DNA of 64,000 nt from Strongylocentrotus droebachiensis (GCA_035222895.1 JAVYIG010002223.1:124001-188000); one strand, 5' to 3'. Shown: positions 1-12,628, counted from the stretch's first letter. Notes: generated from the letters alone by a model not told the origin. Numbers and translations: made by a program.

Positions 1-734
1 TTTGAGTTTTATAGAATCTCATTTTTATTGCCTAGATACTCTGTTCAAATTCCATTCAGTGTATACTAATAGTGTGTGCTTCATGAAATGATGAAAATTC
101 AAAGAATTATTATTACAACATAAAAGTGCAGTTTGTGTAGTAAAGTATTTATAGGGTCTATGATACAAGTATGTATACCTTACAGCGTCATTAGACGAAC
201 ATATGTAGTGAAAAAAATGAGTCATTAGGGACTTTTAGATTAACACGACGAGGCACTGCCGGGCCCTGCCTCGGGGGGTAGCTGTCCTTCGGGGTAGTTT
301 TCCGGGGGTAATTTTCCGGGGGTGATTGCCCAGGGGGTAATTGTCCTAGAACCTCTCTAAGCTAACCTTCAGGTCATTATTTTAGTTCCAGAACAAGAAC
401 GAGCGCCATATGATTATCCTTTCACGCCGTTGACAGATGACAGTATTTCAGTGCTTGGTATCTGGATAAGAGAAAAATGACAACAATGCAAAACATTTTA
501 AAGCGCCCTTTCATAAAGTAGATCAAAAAAGCGCATACGAAAACGTAAACATTGCAGATCACAAGAGATGAGATTGACTGAATAGATAGCTCACACAAAG
601 AACATCAGCATCAAAATGTAATAGTGATTACAAACGGTACATAACAAATGAAAAAATAACAATATCAAGTAAAAGTATAAAAGAACAAAAGAACAATTAA
701 TTCTTTTAATTCTGTTATTAACAGAATAGGATGA
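1..734. other. Gene-free left edge
   Basis: No exon could be supported here on either strand. From about 225 the sequence matches the terminal inverted repeat of the transposon at 47419-47964 (shared core AGGGACTTTTAGATT). At 270-350 there is a short run of degenerate repeats built on GGGGGTAATTGTCC-like units, probably internal to that element. The missing C-terminal exon of the minus-strand PhyH gene was searched for here and not found. Confidence 0.5.
225..360. mobile_element. Terminal fragment of a TIR transposon
   Basis: The first 17 bases reproduce the left terminal inverted repeat of the element at 47419-47964. They are followed by G-rich degenerate repeats of roughly 16-20 bp. The opposite end was not located, so the limits are approximate. 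Confidence 0.45.
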
Positions 735-1857
735 AGATTTTTTTTGTTATCCCATCAAAATATTCAATCACTTAAAGATATATTTAATCGAGAAATTAAG
801 TTAATAAACACATTGTTTTCTATAAATAAATTGTCAATTAATATAAATAAGACACATTATATAATTTTTACTAATACAAAATGTTACACTGATTCTATTA
901 TTATTCGTTTGTGTAAAACAGAAATTAAACAGGTCTCTTCACTAAAATCTCTTGGCATAACCATTGATAATAAGATGAAACGGACTGATCATGTAAATGC
1001 TTTTTGTCATGTATTATCGACAAATATTGGTGTTATGTATAAATTAAAATCATTTCCTAAATGTATATTGAAGATGATATACAACAGTTTAATATTACCA
1101 TTTTTGTATTATGAAATAATTGCATGGGGGAATGCACATGGAACCCATATTAGGAAAGTAATTTTATTGCAAAAACGTGCAATTCGTACTATTTGTCATA
1201 CTTCTTATCTTGCCCATCCACTTTTTAAAGAAATGAAAATATTGAATGTTACTGATATGTATAATTATCAATGTGCAATATTTATGTTCCAGTGCTATTT
1301 ACAAATCCTTCCCAAATCACTTTTAAAACTTTGTATACTCAATTGTAATATACACCACTATAGTACTAGAAATGCTGATAATTTTCACTCGCCACTTGTA
1401 CAAACAATTTCATATAAACGTACAGTAATATATAATGGACCTTGCTTATGTAGTATTATACCTCGTGAAATACGTGTATTGAAATTTGTTAACACTTTTA
1501 AACGTTAAAAAAAAAAAAAAATGATGGACCTATATTGATATTAGCTAAAGATTGTTAAATTCATTGTATTTTACATGTAATTGTTATTTGCTTTACTTGT
1601 TATTATAGCTTAAATTAAATCATAAGACTTTTTATATTTGATTATTTGACCAGCCGCATATATTAAAGGACCACGTCCTTTCTGGCTGCTACCAGCCTTA
1701 GCGATTTCCCTTGTATTCTTCATGTTTGTAAATTGATTCTGTGTATTTCTGTGTTTATCTATGTTAGTAATTGTAATTGTGTGAAACTTTGTATACTGCT
1801 TTTGTTTTTATGTCTGTTATTGCTTGGCAAAATAAATTGAATTGAATTGAATTGAAT
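735..1857 (+). mobile_element. 5'-truncated non-LTR retrotransposon (LINE), RT C-terminal part
   Basis: An open frame at 744-1508 (254 residues) matches the part of LINE reverse transcriptases that follows the palm: the INKLSIN(I)NKT segment, a G(I/V)TID motif, and the YNSLILPFLYY / WGN stretch with LLQKRAIR that is typical of CR1/L2/Jockey-type elements. The catalytic FADD motif is not present, so the copy is 5'-truncated. A roughly 330-bp 3' UTR follows and ends in a TTGAA pentamer tail near 1836-1857. Such microsatellite tails mark several LINE clades. The same protein segment occurs in the longer minus-strand element at 5984-9170. Confidence 0.8.
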
Positions 1858-1969
1858 TGCAAATACTTATAATGGAGATGGAAAGCAAAAGAGTAATGGA
1901 AACAGTGTACGAGGTAAAATGACGGATGTGAGGGATGCGGCGAATACTTTTTAACTCGTAATATTTTGA

Positions 1970-1972
<3 letters not shown>

Positions 1973-2054
<82 letters not shown>
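1973..2054. repeat. (CT)n then (TA)n microsatellite
   Basis: About 66 bases of uninterrupted CT dinucleotides run into a short TA run. Arg-Glu repeat reading frames on the minus strand here are artefacts of the repeat. Confidence 0.95.
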
Positions 2055-2400
2055 CACATGTATAAATTATAAGAAAAAGAGGTTGAAAAATCGTTAGCCA
2101 TGCTATAACATTACAAAGTCCAGGTTTTCAATTTTCAGATTTACCGACAAGAGTAAGACACGGACATAAGATTTTAAAACAAATTACCAATAACCATGAA
2201 AGCAAAGCCCCCCCCCCCCCTTCCCCCGCCGCCCCAAAAATAATGATAGAAAAAGATAGGTAGAATTTTACTATTTGCCCACGAGACTGATGACAAATTC
2301 AATATATACCGACAAAAAATTATAATGGAATAGGGGGGGGGGGGGGTCACACACATTCCAACGATCGTGGTCATCGCATCATCATCGTCATTTTCATCAC

Positions 2401-5400
2401 CTTGTTGAGCGGTGTGTAGTGAGCATGATGGCAGTGCTCGTACACGGGATCGTTGTCGGCGCGGTTGTACGCGACGATGAGGACCCATCGACGGTTGTCG
2501 CTATCGTTCCGTCCGCTGGCGTGGAGGACGTTGGAGTGGAAGAAGATGGCGTCGCCAGGCTCGATCTCGACGAACACGTGGCCGAGCTTCTTCCTGGCCC
2601 ACTCGACGCGCTCCATGTCGGCGCCGGTCTGCTCGCCGACGAAGCTGTGGTCGACTCGGCCGATGTGATGCGAGCCGGGGATCACCTGGTATCATGGAAT
2701 TATGTGTTTTTTTTAATCAGAAAAAAGTGAAATATAAAAGATTCTGGCTAATAGTCATGCTGCACGAAATCATAAAGTGACCAAGGTAAACAGAAAGCAG
2801 ATACCTCAAAATTATTTTAATCAAGCCTTCGCCCTTTTTGTACTTACATTCTTTGCAATAAATCTAGGGGCAAATTGGTAATTAAGAAATGTTGTATTTT
2901 TGTGTTTGTTTGTTTGTGTCCATGTTCGTTCAAATTATTGCTTTTTAACGAAGTATGTGGCGGTAGTAGGCCTACATTCCCGTAAGGAATTTCTCACAAA
3001 ATTGGGGCGTTGCTATTATTCTTAAAATGTATTAATTTTCATAACTCTTTTCTATTCTCACCACTGTCTTTAAAAAAGAATCAGTTGGGGACCATGCAAG
3101 AAAATCTTCTCAAATTTGTAAATCTCTTTTCTTACCTCCAAACATCCATTGGCTTTCTCGCATTTATCGATAGCCATAAAGACAGATCCCATATCAGGAT
3201 TCAGACAGCCGTTCCGGTACCAATAGCTGGTAGGATGAAAAATAATACACATATCTTATACTTAGTATATTTTTAAACCATGGGATATTTTTTGTTCGCA
3301 TTATCTATGACAAAATATTGTGCAAATTACACATTTGTATTTAAAGTGAAAGTCATATACACACAGTCGTGTAAATCAATGGCATGCAACACCAAATTAG
3401 TAAGGGCATCACCCCCCCCCCCCCCCAAAAAAAAAAAAAAAAAAAAAAAATCCACACACTCATAATTTTATGCATCTTTCAATCAACGAGATTATAGTCA
3501 TAATATGGAAAGCAAAAAAGGCCTTCACAATATTCTCGTCACGTGAAAAGACAAGAAACGCTCTTACTCAGGAGCATTACCTGGGGATGTTTCACAAAGA
3601 TCCTAAGTTGAACTTATCTCTAAGTTGGACTTAACAATTATGGAAAGCCGTTAGCATCTGTGAAAATATTTTGTAAAAGTTATTTCAAAAGGCATAAAAT
3701 GTTGATCCAAATCATTCATATTTTCTATTATCAATGAGAATTCATGTTCTTGATGTGGAATTTATAAAATATCTCAAATACTTGATCTTTCGCTCTTGAA
3801 TATAATTTATTTTAAGGCTACAAGTGGCTCTCCATAATTTTTAATTCCAACTGAGAGTTAAGTTTGACTTAGAATCTTTGTGAAACATCCCCCTGCATGG
3901 ATGCAACCTTTGATGGTGCACTGGTATCATGGGGTGGGGCGGGGCTCCGGTCTTAATGGGTGGATAAAACGTTTTAAACCAGGCCACTGATTTAAACAGG
4001 ATGTGGGAGGGAGCCCTATCATCTTACTTTCACATTTCTTTTCTACAATCGCTTTTCCCTCGCTTCCTGCCCCCCTCCCCTCTCTTTTTTTCGAACGCGC
4101 CCGAGACCCCACCTTAGATATGCCAATGCTCTTACCCATAGTCTTGGTGCCAGACGTGTTTTCCACCAGTCCTCGCCTCCTTCAGCATGAGCTTGCCATG
4201 GTAGTGATACACTTCCCCACCAAGAAGCTGTAGGGGTAGCATGATAATGTGATATACGTGTCGTAATTTCAATTCAATTCAAGATATTGATTTCATAAAA
4301 TGTATAGACGGGATAAGCAGTAAAATTGTGTCTTGGAAATCGCATTAAAATGCCAATAGCTTGCAAAAAGCACAGCGCCCCCCCCCCCCCCCGCCCCAGG
4401 CCCCCACTCAGTCCTATTTAGAGTACGCGTTTGCATGTTCCATCCCTTTGAAAGAACCCCCCCCCCCTCATCTCCGTTGTGTATAAGTCAAGTTGCGTGA
4501 AAAGTACCCCTTTACCGGAGATTTGGGGAACACGAATGCGGCCCGGGTGCGAGGGGGGGGGGGGGGGGGGCGTGTTCCCCCCTACAATCATATTAACGAA
4601 GCGGAACATAAGCTATAGAATACAAACAAAGCACAAAACGAAATAAAAATCATATGCACATTACAAATAGTAAACAAGTAAATAAATAAACGAAGAATAT
4701 GTATATCTTACTAACGATGAAAAGAAATTGGAAGAACGAGTCTACATTTATAAAGGTATATTTAAACTTAGATTGAAAGGCTTTTTTGGATCGTATACGG
4801 AGGTAAAATGGTGCAAAATTAAATCACACAATATTAATAGCATAATGAATGATGATAGTTTGCACTTTTTGACCCAATGGAGTTCATTTGAAGAAAATAT
4901 ATACTGTTAATGAATATTATAACGGTAATATGATTTTTATAAATCTCGCATCGCATTGAAGTAAATCAAATCAAAGATAGTCTATATAGCCTCTAAACTT
5001 GGAGAACCCCGACCCCTGAAAATACGTCAGCATATTCCAATTAGGCTTGACTAAACATGGACATTTAACAGAAAAAGAACATCTTGAAAAAGCTGCTACC
5101 ATAAATACCTTATTTGACTTAAAAACTACTAAAACATAAACAACATCAACAACAAATAAATTCCCATAATTTCCAACAGGCAATAATAATTCAATGAATA
5201 AATAAATGGAAATGTTGGAAATTGTCGGTATAATTATTGATGGTCGTTATTCTACCTGACTGCTAAGGAAGCATAAATGCTTGTAAGTAAGCAACGAGAC
5301 GGCCGACGGCTTCCTCTTTGAGGGACCTGGTAATGAGGATTAATGCCTAACCAAACGGCATGCACTAGCGCATCGACTGAGCTATCGCGCCTGGTCACCC

Positions 5401-5698
5401 CCCCCCCCCCCCCCCCCGATTCAAAATGTTTTTGCAACGCCCTTGGATAAGAAAATCTCACCGCTTCCATTGTACCAGCGATCTTCTCTGACCTGCTGAT
5501 GAGACCAGTGATGTCATCCTTGGGATCATTCCACAGGGTCATCATGCCTCTTCGACCCTCATCGTCGGTCCGGCCGTAAGCTTCGCTCAGTCGCTTCTGG
5601 TCGTTCTCCAGAAAGTTGTTCGTCGTACGGACTTCATCTGGACTCAAGGCATTCCTTGTAATAAAATTTATTTAAAAAAAATAAATAAAAAAAATAAA

Positions 5699-5737
<39 letters not shown>

Positions 5738-5738
5738 G

Positions 5739-5779
<41 letters not shown>

Positions 5780-8700
5780 GATGATAATGATAATAACAAA
5801 AATAAAGTTATTCATATTTGCGTAACGCTAATTATGTTTCTATGATATCGCTTTTACATTATGATTTTCACCACCCTGGTTATTGGATTCCATTGCTAAT
5901 CCTCAAGATAGTGCACGCGCTCCACTCCCTGGGAGTATTCTGGCCAGGCACCATTTATAAGCGCGCAAGTGCCAATCGAAAGACAAGTTCAAGTTCAAGT
6001 TTTATTTCAATTCAAGTCCATAAAAAAACATATAAGATACAGATTATATACAATATAGAAAACACAAAATGGAAACATGTCTACAAATATATCAGAATTA
6101 TAAAAAGTTAAACAGCAATAGAAATGAATTGGGGAAACTGCAAATAAAACCATAAGGTTCTGTCGAGGCAGCTCCCTGTTATTAAAAGATACATATACAA
6201 CTTCCAACAATTGGCTATAAAAAGTATAACAATAACAAAACAGTGTACAAAACATAGGAGACGTATTAACATGCAAATATTATTATAGATTTAAAAACAG
6301 ATGAAGTATTTTTTTAGTTTAGATTTAAAAGAGTTTAAGAAAGCAGTATCACGTATATTTTTGGGGAGAGAATTCCATATTTTCGGGCCAGTGTGTCTAA
6401 AAGTAAATAAGGAATTTGTTAATGGACATTTTTCAATAAAATATTTATCAGGATTTCTAGTATTATAATTATGAACATATTTTTTACATTTCATCATAGT
6501 GGTAAGATTAATCGGCAGTTTATCAGTTTTATGTTTAAAAACCATGAGTGATATACAATATTGATTCAATTGAAAAATATTTAAAAACTGTAGTTGTTGA
6601 AATAATGGTATTGAATGGGCATTGAAATCAGACATTAGACATATTCTTACTATACGCTTTTGTAATATATGCAGTCGTTGTAATCTCGTTGGGTATGTGT
6701 TGCCCCATACAACATTACAATACATTAAATACGGTAAAACCATTGTATTATACAATAAAATCAAAATATTTTGTGGCAAGATATGACGTAATTTGCTAAT
6801 GACACCAATATTTCTTGAAATTTTGTTTGAAATGGTAAGTATATGAGCATTCCAAGTTAAATTTTGGTCAATAATTACACCTAAAAAGCTAGTTGATTGC
6901 ACTCGTTTTATCGGAACATCATTCATCTTTATATTTAATACATTCAATGAATCAGCTGAAATGAATTTTTGCTTATAATGAAAATATATAAAATTAGATT
7001 TAGATGTATTCAAAGACAATTTATTACTATTGAACCATTGCGATACATGCTGCAGCTCATTATTTAAAGTTTGACATAAAATATTAATATCTTTATGAGA
7101 ATAGAGGATATTGGTGTCATCAGCAAAAAGGACAAATTTCAAAATGTTTGAACAATAATTTAAATCATTTATGTACAATAAAAATAAAAGAGGACCTAAA
7201 ATTGAGCCCTGAGGGACTCCACACGTGACTTGCATTGGGTCAGATAAAACATTGTTATATACAACTATTTGGTGTCGATTATTCAAATAATTGTTCAACC
7301 ATGTGTAAGCAACACCTCTTATTCCATAGTAATTCAATTTATCTAACAAAATATTGTGATCTATAGAATCAAAGGCTTTGCTTAAATCTAAGAAAAGACC
7401 TACAGTGTGTAATTTATTACTTAAGGAAGATACTAAATAATCATGAACATCAATTAGAGCCATTTCAGTTGATACATTTTTGGTAAATCCATATTGGCAA
7501 GAGTGTAATATTGTATTGTTTAATAAAAATGTATTCAAACGATTATATACAATTCGTTCTAAGATTTTTGAAAAAAAAGTTAAAACTGAGATTGGTCTGT
7601 AATTACCTAAATTATGAACATCATCTTTTTTGTATATTGGGGTGACTCTGGCTATTTTCATATCAGATGGAATAATTCCTGTACTTAAAGACATATTAAA
7701 AATATGAATAAGAGGTTCTAAAATATAATCAATAACTTTCTTAATTACACATGGATTAAAATCATCTACTCCACAACTTTGAGTACTTTTTAATGATTGC
7801 ACAATTGTAGTTATTTCATTTGCATTAACAGGTTTTAGAAATAAAGATGTAGCACATGGTTGATGCAGAAAATCTCTATAATTTACGATATTATTTACAG
7901 GAATAGTATTGCATATATTCAATCCAATATTAATAAAAAAATCGTTAAAAGAATTTGCAATATCATGTGGATCATGAATATTTTGTCCATTTACTATAAA
8001 ATATGAAGGCAAAGTCTTCCTAGATTTACCAAATATTTCATTTATTACAGACCATGTTTGTTTAATATTACCTTTAGTTTTCTTAAATCTATTTGCATAA
8101 TATGCCTTGCGTGCCATTTTCAATAATTTATTTACCTTGTTGCGAGCTTTATGATACTTAAGTTTATTATTAGAAGAAGAATTCTTACAATATATTCTAT
8201 ACAACTTGTTTTTATTTTTGATTACATTCAATAATTCTTCGCTTAACCAAGGTTTCTTGCACTTATTCTTTTTTTTTCTAGTAGAATACGTTAAGTTTTT
8301 ATCATAATATACCATAAATCTATGTTTAAACCGACCATATGCTACTTCTACATTACTGGGATACATAACCCCATTCCAATCCTCATTATTCAAATCTAAC
8401 TTTAAACTATTTATAGTACGTTCATTGATTATACGTTTTTTAGGAATATTACACACATAATCTCTACAAATAATTTTCCCTGTTATTTAAAAATATTGGT
8501 AGATGGTCAGATGCATCATTAAAAAATATTCCCGGGGTTATACATGAAAAAACATTGTTTGTAAATATATTATCTATAAGAGTTGCACTATTTATAGAAA
8601 TACGTGTGGGTTTAACAATTAGTGGCAAGAGTGATGAGGAATGTAACATGTCTAAAAAATCAGCACTATATTTATTTGAACATTTTAAAAGATCAATATT

Positions 8701-10430
8701 AAAATCACCCATAATATAAATAAATTTATTTTCTTTATTAAGTTTTTGTAAACATACATAAAATGCGTTAATAAAGCTTTCTACTCTTGATTGCGGTTTC
8801 CTATAAATTATTCCAACAATTATATTTTTTCCAATCTTATTCGTAATCTCAATAAAAAGACATTCATTACCATCGCATTGCAATAAAATATCATTTCTAA
8901 TATTAAAATTCAAAGAGTCCAAAACAAGAAAAGCCACTCCTCCTCCTCTACCACTGATACGATCAATATGAATGAATGAATATCCTTCTAAATGAAATAA
9001 AATGGGGGTATTACTTTGAATCCATATCTCCGTGAAACCATAAATAGAAAAAGAGTAACTTAATGAATGAATAAATTCACTTATAGCTAAAAAATTCTTG
9101 GATAAACTTCTTGCATTGAAATGTATAATACTAAAATCAGAATCTAATTTTGGTAAAGACAATACCCATCCACTTCATTTTTATTCATTTAATCGTTCTG
9201 GTATCCGAATCCACCCCAACCCGCCTTTCACGATTCAGATATCCATTTGTTCCCGACTCTGTTAATAAATTCAACTCACAGGTTCAAGGTTGAACTTCTG
9301 CGTCGGAAATTAATTAATACTGAAACTATACTGATTTGAAATACCAAGGACCAAGGTTTAATTTTGAAACTCATGATTTGAAGTACAATGACCACTTTTG
9401 TCGCTGCATTATCTTTTGTATGTATTTGTTCCTTATTTCATCTATTTCTATAAACGTGATGTATTTATTTCTTGTAATTATGTGTTTTCTTGAATATTAC
9501 TGTAACGCGAGTGGAAACCAAATTCCTATGTAACTTGTTTGCATATGTATCTTGTATCTTGTGTCAAACTACATCAACGTTTGCCCATTTCTGGGTGGAG
9601 AGAGCAAATGTAAATTGACACGAATGAATCATGTATTTAATGACATTAGTGTCGTTGCGGGGCTCGAACCACAAACCTTGTGATCCACAGTCCGGTGACG
9701 TATCCACTAGACCATGACACATGACACCTCTATACTAGTAGGATGAGATAGAATTAGTGTTCAAAATGTCAGTGGGCGTATCCAGAAATTGTAGAGAGGA
9801 GGGGGGGGAGGGGGGCGAAGGCGGAATCCTCCGCACACCAATATTTTATGCTTGGGAGATCTTTTACCCTCCACCCCCTTTCCGCTATCAAATACACAAC
9901 GATTCACATTGAAGGAGGAATTGTAATTGTTAAAACAAAAACGTTGACTCCTCATCTCACCTCTGAAATGTTTTCCTCCTTCTTGATTCAGATCATGCTA
10001 AGCAAAAACTAACTAGAAACTAACTTGTCATTTATTCTCATCAAGTGGGGGGGGGGGGGATATGTCAATGTTATATTCTATCTCTATCTAGAGTAGACAA
10101 ACAATGTTGTTTTCATACCAGCAATGTTGTTATCTACAGAATACAAATAATGACCTTTCCTGCTTCTTTATGAGACTATATACAAGCAAAATAATTTGCC
10201 ATTTAATCTCAACAATTACCAGATATGTATTCTTTAAACAAACAATACTGATGGTATGTGAACAATACTCGTAACGAAATAAGCACATAACATAATGGGA
10301 GCATGCTCCAGGCGCAATCACTAAGTCAGCAAATTTAATGTATACCTTAATACAATCAACCCATGGCGGTCAAAGGCCGATTTGACGTCAGATGTCACTT
10401 TGAACTGGTCGTTGTAGTCGTATGTTACGT
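2401..10430 (-). CDS. Phytanoyl-CoA dioxygenase (PhyH) family 2-oxoglutarate oxygenase, partial
   Basis: Five minus-strand exons join in frame: 10430-10346, 5654-5462, 4227-4136, 3226-3136 and 2685-2401 (about 248 codons). Junction phases agree throughout. The product is a PhyH-type non-haem Fe(II)/2-oxoglutarate oxygenase. The first exon encodes the start-of-domain motif [15 protein letters not shown] (completed by the next exon). The third exon has HVWHQDYG, the H-x-D iron ligands. The last exon has [10 protein letters not shown], the distal iron His, then RRW with the likely 2-oxoglutarate Arg. The last visible exon ends at a GT donor after HYTPLNK, so a C-terminal exon lies left of the window. 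The first visible exon begins in phase 1, so a 5' exon lies to its right; it was not identified. A LINE occupies the intron between the first two visible exons. The substrate cannot be told; the closest type by eye is the PHYHD1 / proline-hydroxylase-like group, and that is inference. It is transcribed away from the aminopeptidase-like gene. Confidence 0.85.
3583..3892. mobile_element. MITE with 26-bp terminal inverted repeats
   Basis: The ends GGGGATGTTTCACAAAGAT and its complement ATCTTTGTGAAACATCCCC form about 26-bp terminal inverted repeats with one mismatch around a 258-bp AT-rich core without an open frame. It lies in the intron between the 4136-4227 and 3136-3226 exons of the PhyH gene. 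Confidence 0.85.
5250..5397 (-). mobile_element. tRNA-derived SINE, family A
   Basis: Read on the minus strand, a partial tRNA-like head (GCGCGATAGCTCAGTCGATG) is followed by the same body as the plus-strand copy at 47130-47334, including ATTAATCCTCATTACCA and the terminal ACAAGCATTTATGCTT / TTAGCAGTCA block. Confidence 0.75.
5695..5802. repeat. (ATAATG)n microsatellite
   Basis: About 100 bases of ATAATG/ATAATA hexamers lie in an intron of the PhyH gene. Confidence 0.95.
6291..8456 (-). CDS. LINE reverse transcriptase (ORF2 C-terminal part)
   Basis: 721 residues. The fingers/palm motifs appear in order ([38 protein letters not shown]), followed by thumb and C-terminal segments ([33 protein letters not shown]). 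The catalytic FADD core is intact, so the only visible damage is the frameshift just upstream. Confidence 0.92.
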   Translation of the reverse strand: MCNIPKKRIINERTINSLKLDLNNEDWNGVMYPSNVEVAYGRFKHRFMVYYDKNLTYSTRKKKNKCKKPWLSEELLNVIKNKNKLYRIYCKNSSSNNKLKYHKARNKVNKLLKMARKAYYANRFKKTKGNIKQTWSVINEIFGKSRKTLPSYFIVNGQNIHDPHDIANSFNDFFINIGLNICNTIPVNNIVNYRDFLHQPCATSLFLKPVNANEITTIVQSLKSTQSCGVDDFNPCVIKKVIDYILEPLIHIFNMSLSTGIIPSDMKIARVTPIYKKDDVHNLGNYRPISVLTFFSKILERIVYNRLNTFLLNNTILHSCQYGFTKNVSTEMALIDVHDYLVSSLSNKLHTVGLFLDLSKAFDSIDHNILLDKLNYYGIRGVAYTWLNNYLNNRHQIVVYNNVLSDPMQVTCGVPQGSILGPLLFLLYINDLNYCSNILKFVLFADDTNILYSHKDINILCQTLNNELQHVSQWFNSNKLSLNTSKSNFIYFHYKQKFISADSLNVLNIKMNDVPIKRVQSTSFLGVIIDQNLTWNAHILTISNKISRNIGVISKLRHILPQNILILLYNTMVLPYLMYCNVVWGNTYPTRLQRLHILQKRIVRICLMSDFNAHSIPLFQQLQFLNIFQLNQYCISLMVFKHKTDKLPINLTTMMKCKKYVHNYNTRNPDKYFIEKCPLTNSLFTFRHTGPKIWNSLPKNIRDTAFLNSFKSKLKKYFICF
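8464..9162 (-). CDS. LINE endonuclease domain (ORF2 N-terminal part)
   Basis: Apurinic-type endonuclease (EEP fold) of the retrotransposon. The metal and catalytic motifs visible are N in HFNARS, E in FTEIW, GDFN and SDH. The frame ends at a TAG at 8464-8466, eight bases from the start of the reverse-transcriptase frame. This is best explained by a single indel in an originally continuous ORF. Confidence 0.88.
   Translation of the reverse strand: MSLPKLDSDFSIIHFNARSLSKNFLAISEFIHSLSYSFSIYGFTEIWIQSNTPILFHLEGYSFIHIDRISGRGGGVAFLVLDSLNFNIRNDILLQCDGNECLFIEITNKIGKNIIVGIIYRKPQSRVESFINAFYVCLQKLNKENKFIYIMGDFNIDLLKCSNKYSADFLDMLHSSSLLPLIVKPTRISINSATLIDNIFTNNVFSCITPGIFFNDASDHLPIFLNNRENYL
9545..9725 (-). 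mobile_element. tRNA-derived SINE, family B
   Basis: On the minus strand the head reads ATGGTCTAGTGGATACG (A-box-like) then GTGGTTCGAGCCCC (B-box-like). The body is shared with 33722-34016 and contains the conserved stretch CTGGGTGGAGAG...GCAAATGTA on the plus strand. It has tRNA-like promoter boxes but is repeated in the window, so it is called a SINE rather than a tRNA gene. Confidence 0.75.
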
Positions 10431-10669
10431 CTGTAATTAATGGAAAAGAACAAAAACAAGTACGAGCTGCTTATCCGGGGATTGGCAAATGGACCCCCAA
10501 ATTCATATCTTGCCCTCTTGCCCTCCCGACAGCGGGGCGGATTATAGATCTGCCCCTCTCTCGGAGAGAGAATTCATATCTTGCCTTCCCGACAGCGGGC
10601 CTGCATGTTCTGTCCCTCTCCCTCTGTTGAAAGTCTCTGTTATAATTCAAGAGCTGCTGGGCGTCACCA

Positions 10670-10820
10670 GGGGGGCGTTTCACAAAACTTGTCATCAGTG
10701 ACAAATTACAGTTTTTGTTATAAGCTACTGAAATCCTTGCTTCTGATTGGTTATCAGTAGATTTGTCACTGATTTTGGTAATTTTTCATTGAAAAGAAGG
10801 GCTCTGTGAAACGGGTCCCC
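10670..10820. mobile_element. 151-bp MITE, GTGAAACGGG family
   Basis: The left end is GGGGGCGTTTCACAAAACTT and the right end is CTGTGAAACGGGTCCCC. Inside are mirrored TGTCA/TGACA blocks and the shared core GATTGGTTATCAG. Relatives lie at 57063-57214 and, more diverged, at 39861-40010. Confidence 0.75.
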
Positions 10821-11877
10821 GATCATTAGACATGTAACCGTAACGGCCATCAGGGTATGGCCCTATTTTAAATTGATTGTTTTGTGAAAGTCCAATTTAC
10901 ACTCAAATTCAGGTTGTTCTTATTTGGTATATAAAAAAAGAGGAATAGTATAGTTATAAACATTTTATGAAGTGGATGACGTCCACTGCTTCTATACAAA
11001 ACATTGAGAATGGCTGTGGAAAGTGGCATATTACCTCCAATAATAATATAAACCCAGCATTAAGACGTAAGATTAAGACGCCACCCCCCCCCCCCAAAAA
11101 AAAGGGAAAAAAATAGACAGAGCAAGGACTGAACGCTTTTTTCAACATCAAACATATAATTATTTTAATGAAGAATAGGCATAAACGGGCTTGCCGCAAT
11201 TTCAACTTTTCATTTTTCTACATTTGCGAGCATTCTCACAAAGAAAAATTTCAAAATATACTAGAACACAAAAACGTAAAAACCGTAAAAACTTTGCAGA
11301 AACCAACTTAACATCAATTTCTATTTCTTATTGCAAAGTTTAAAAATAGCGTTAAAGTGAATTGGTAACATTGTTGAAGGTTAATGAAAAAAATTGCTTA
11401 ATTTTTGTATAAAATGTTACTTGCTATATTCCTTTTACTGTACTAACCCTCTGACATGCAAAAAATTCTCAAACCAAAAAGATATCTACGGTTTTCTTTG
11501 AAGGCGTCGATGTACGACACCCTCTAACAGTGATTAACAGTAAATTCTCCCAACCATTTTTGAATTCTCCCTACCGTTTTTCCATGAAAAAAGACATAAA
11601 ACAGGCTTTAAAAAATCTCTCAACACTAAAATGTCTGGAATGGAATGTAGAGCCATTTTATTGCTTTGTGAGATTTCCATTCACCTAAAATGTAATTAAA
11701 TTGTAATAATATAATTAGGAGAATTAAGGAATCGATCAGATCAGTTTTTCCCAATTTCTACCATGAATAATGATCCGTTTTCACTCAAATTTTCAGATTA
11801 TCTTTAATTGTACATCTAGCATTTAAGTCACTACCTTAGCACCACTATCTCTCATCTGAACAATGTTACCAAGTCCC

Positions 11878-12314
11878 TTTAAGCCCACCGCACACTGTAC
11901 AATCCTCCGAATGTCCTGCGATCCTATTTTCGAAGAAATTACAATTATACTTCATATGGAAATCTAAACATACATCTTCCCTCGAAATAATGCTTATAAT
12001 ACTAAAGAGAACGGAAATTGTTCGTGGATTTAACTTTTCTAATCAGAATAAATGCCGAATCGGCTTCAAATCGAAGACAATCGCACGACTGGTCCAGTCT
12101 GACGCCACTACGATTCTGAACCGACTTGGCTTTTGCTCCTCCAAGGAAGCACGAAATCCAACTGAGTTTTTATTTCATTAAATATATGACTAAATCCTCA
12201 GATCCCCGGCCATTAATATTTTGCATTTTTGATTGTTCATATAAAATGCTATTTTTACAAATTGTTCTTCCAAAATCGGATCGTTGTCAATCGTACATTG
12301 TGCGATGGGCTTTA
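11878..12314. mobile_element. 437-bp TIR element
   Basis: The ends TTTAAGCCCACCGCACACTG and the complement of TGTGCGATGGGCTTTA pair over about 28 bp with a few mismatches. The interior has no convincing coding frame. It is a non-autonomous DNA transposon. Confidence 0.7.
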
Positions 12315-12576
12315 GGAATTTACGGTGTTTCACCGTACTGTCCTTTTCGCACGTTTCAAGAGGTGATATTACCTTATTTCCTGGGGGGGGGGGGGGGGGG
12401 GGGGGGCTTTGCTATTAATTATACTCTGGACAGAATATAAAAAACTTAGAAGAGACCGCTTCATCGCCCGAAAATATATCAAATATTCAAATCAAACGCA
12501 TGCAATGATTAAATAATGTTTACAGTTTGTATATAGCTCCTATTCGTAATAATAATTAAAAAATATAGCAAATATG

Positions 12577-12624
<48 letters not shown>
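12577..12624. repeat. (AT)n microsatellite
   Basis: About 48 bases of perfect AT dinucleotides in intergenic DNA. Confidence 0.95.

Positions 12625-12628
<4 letters not shown>

Larger units (their letters stand above)
5984..9170 (-). mobile_element. Near-complete non-LTR retrotransposon (LINE)
   Basis: Two adjoining minus-strand open frames form one damaged ORF2. 9162-8464 (232 residues) is an endonuclease/exonuclease/phosphatase domain, with HFNARSL near its start, GDFNIDLL in the middle and SDHLPIF at its end. 8456-6291 (721 residues) holds the reverse transcriptase, with [36 protein letters not shown] and FADDTN, and the same C-terminal region as the fragment at 744-1508. The frames are offset by one base near 8465-8480, with a stop in each just past the junction, so the copy is inactive as it stands. 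The 3' end at 5984-6000 is a CTTGAA-type tail. No RNase H or gag-like frame was seen. This fits a CR1/L2/Jockey-type LINE; the exact clade needs a tree. Confidence 0.92.
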
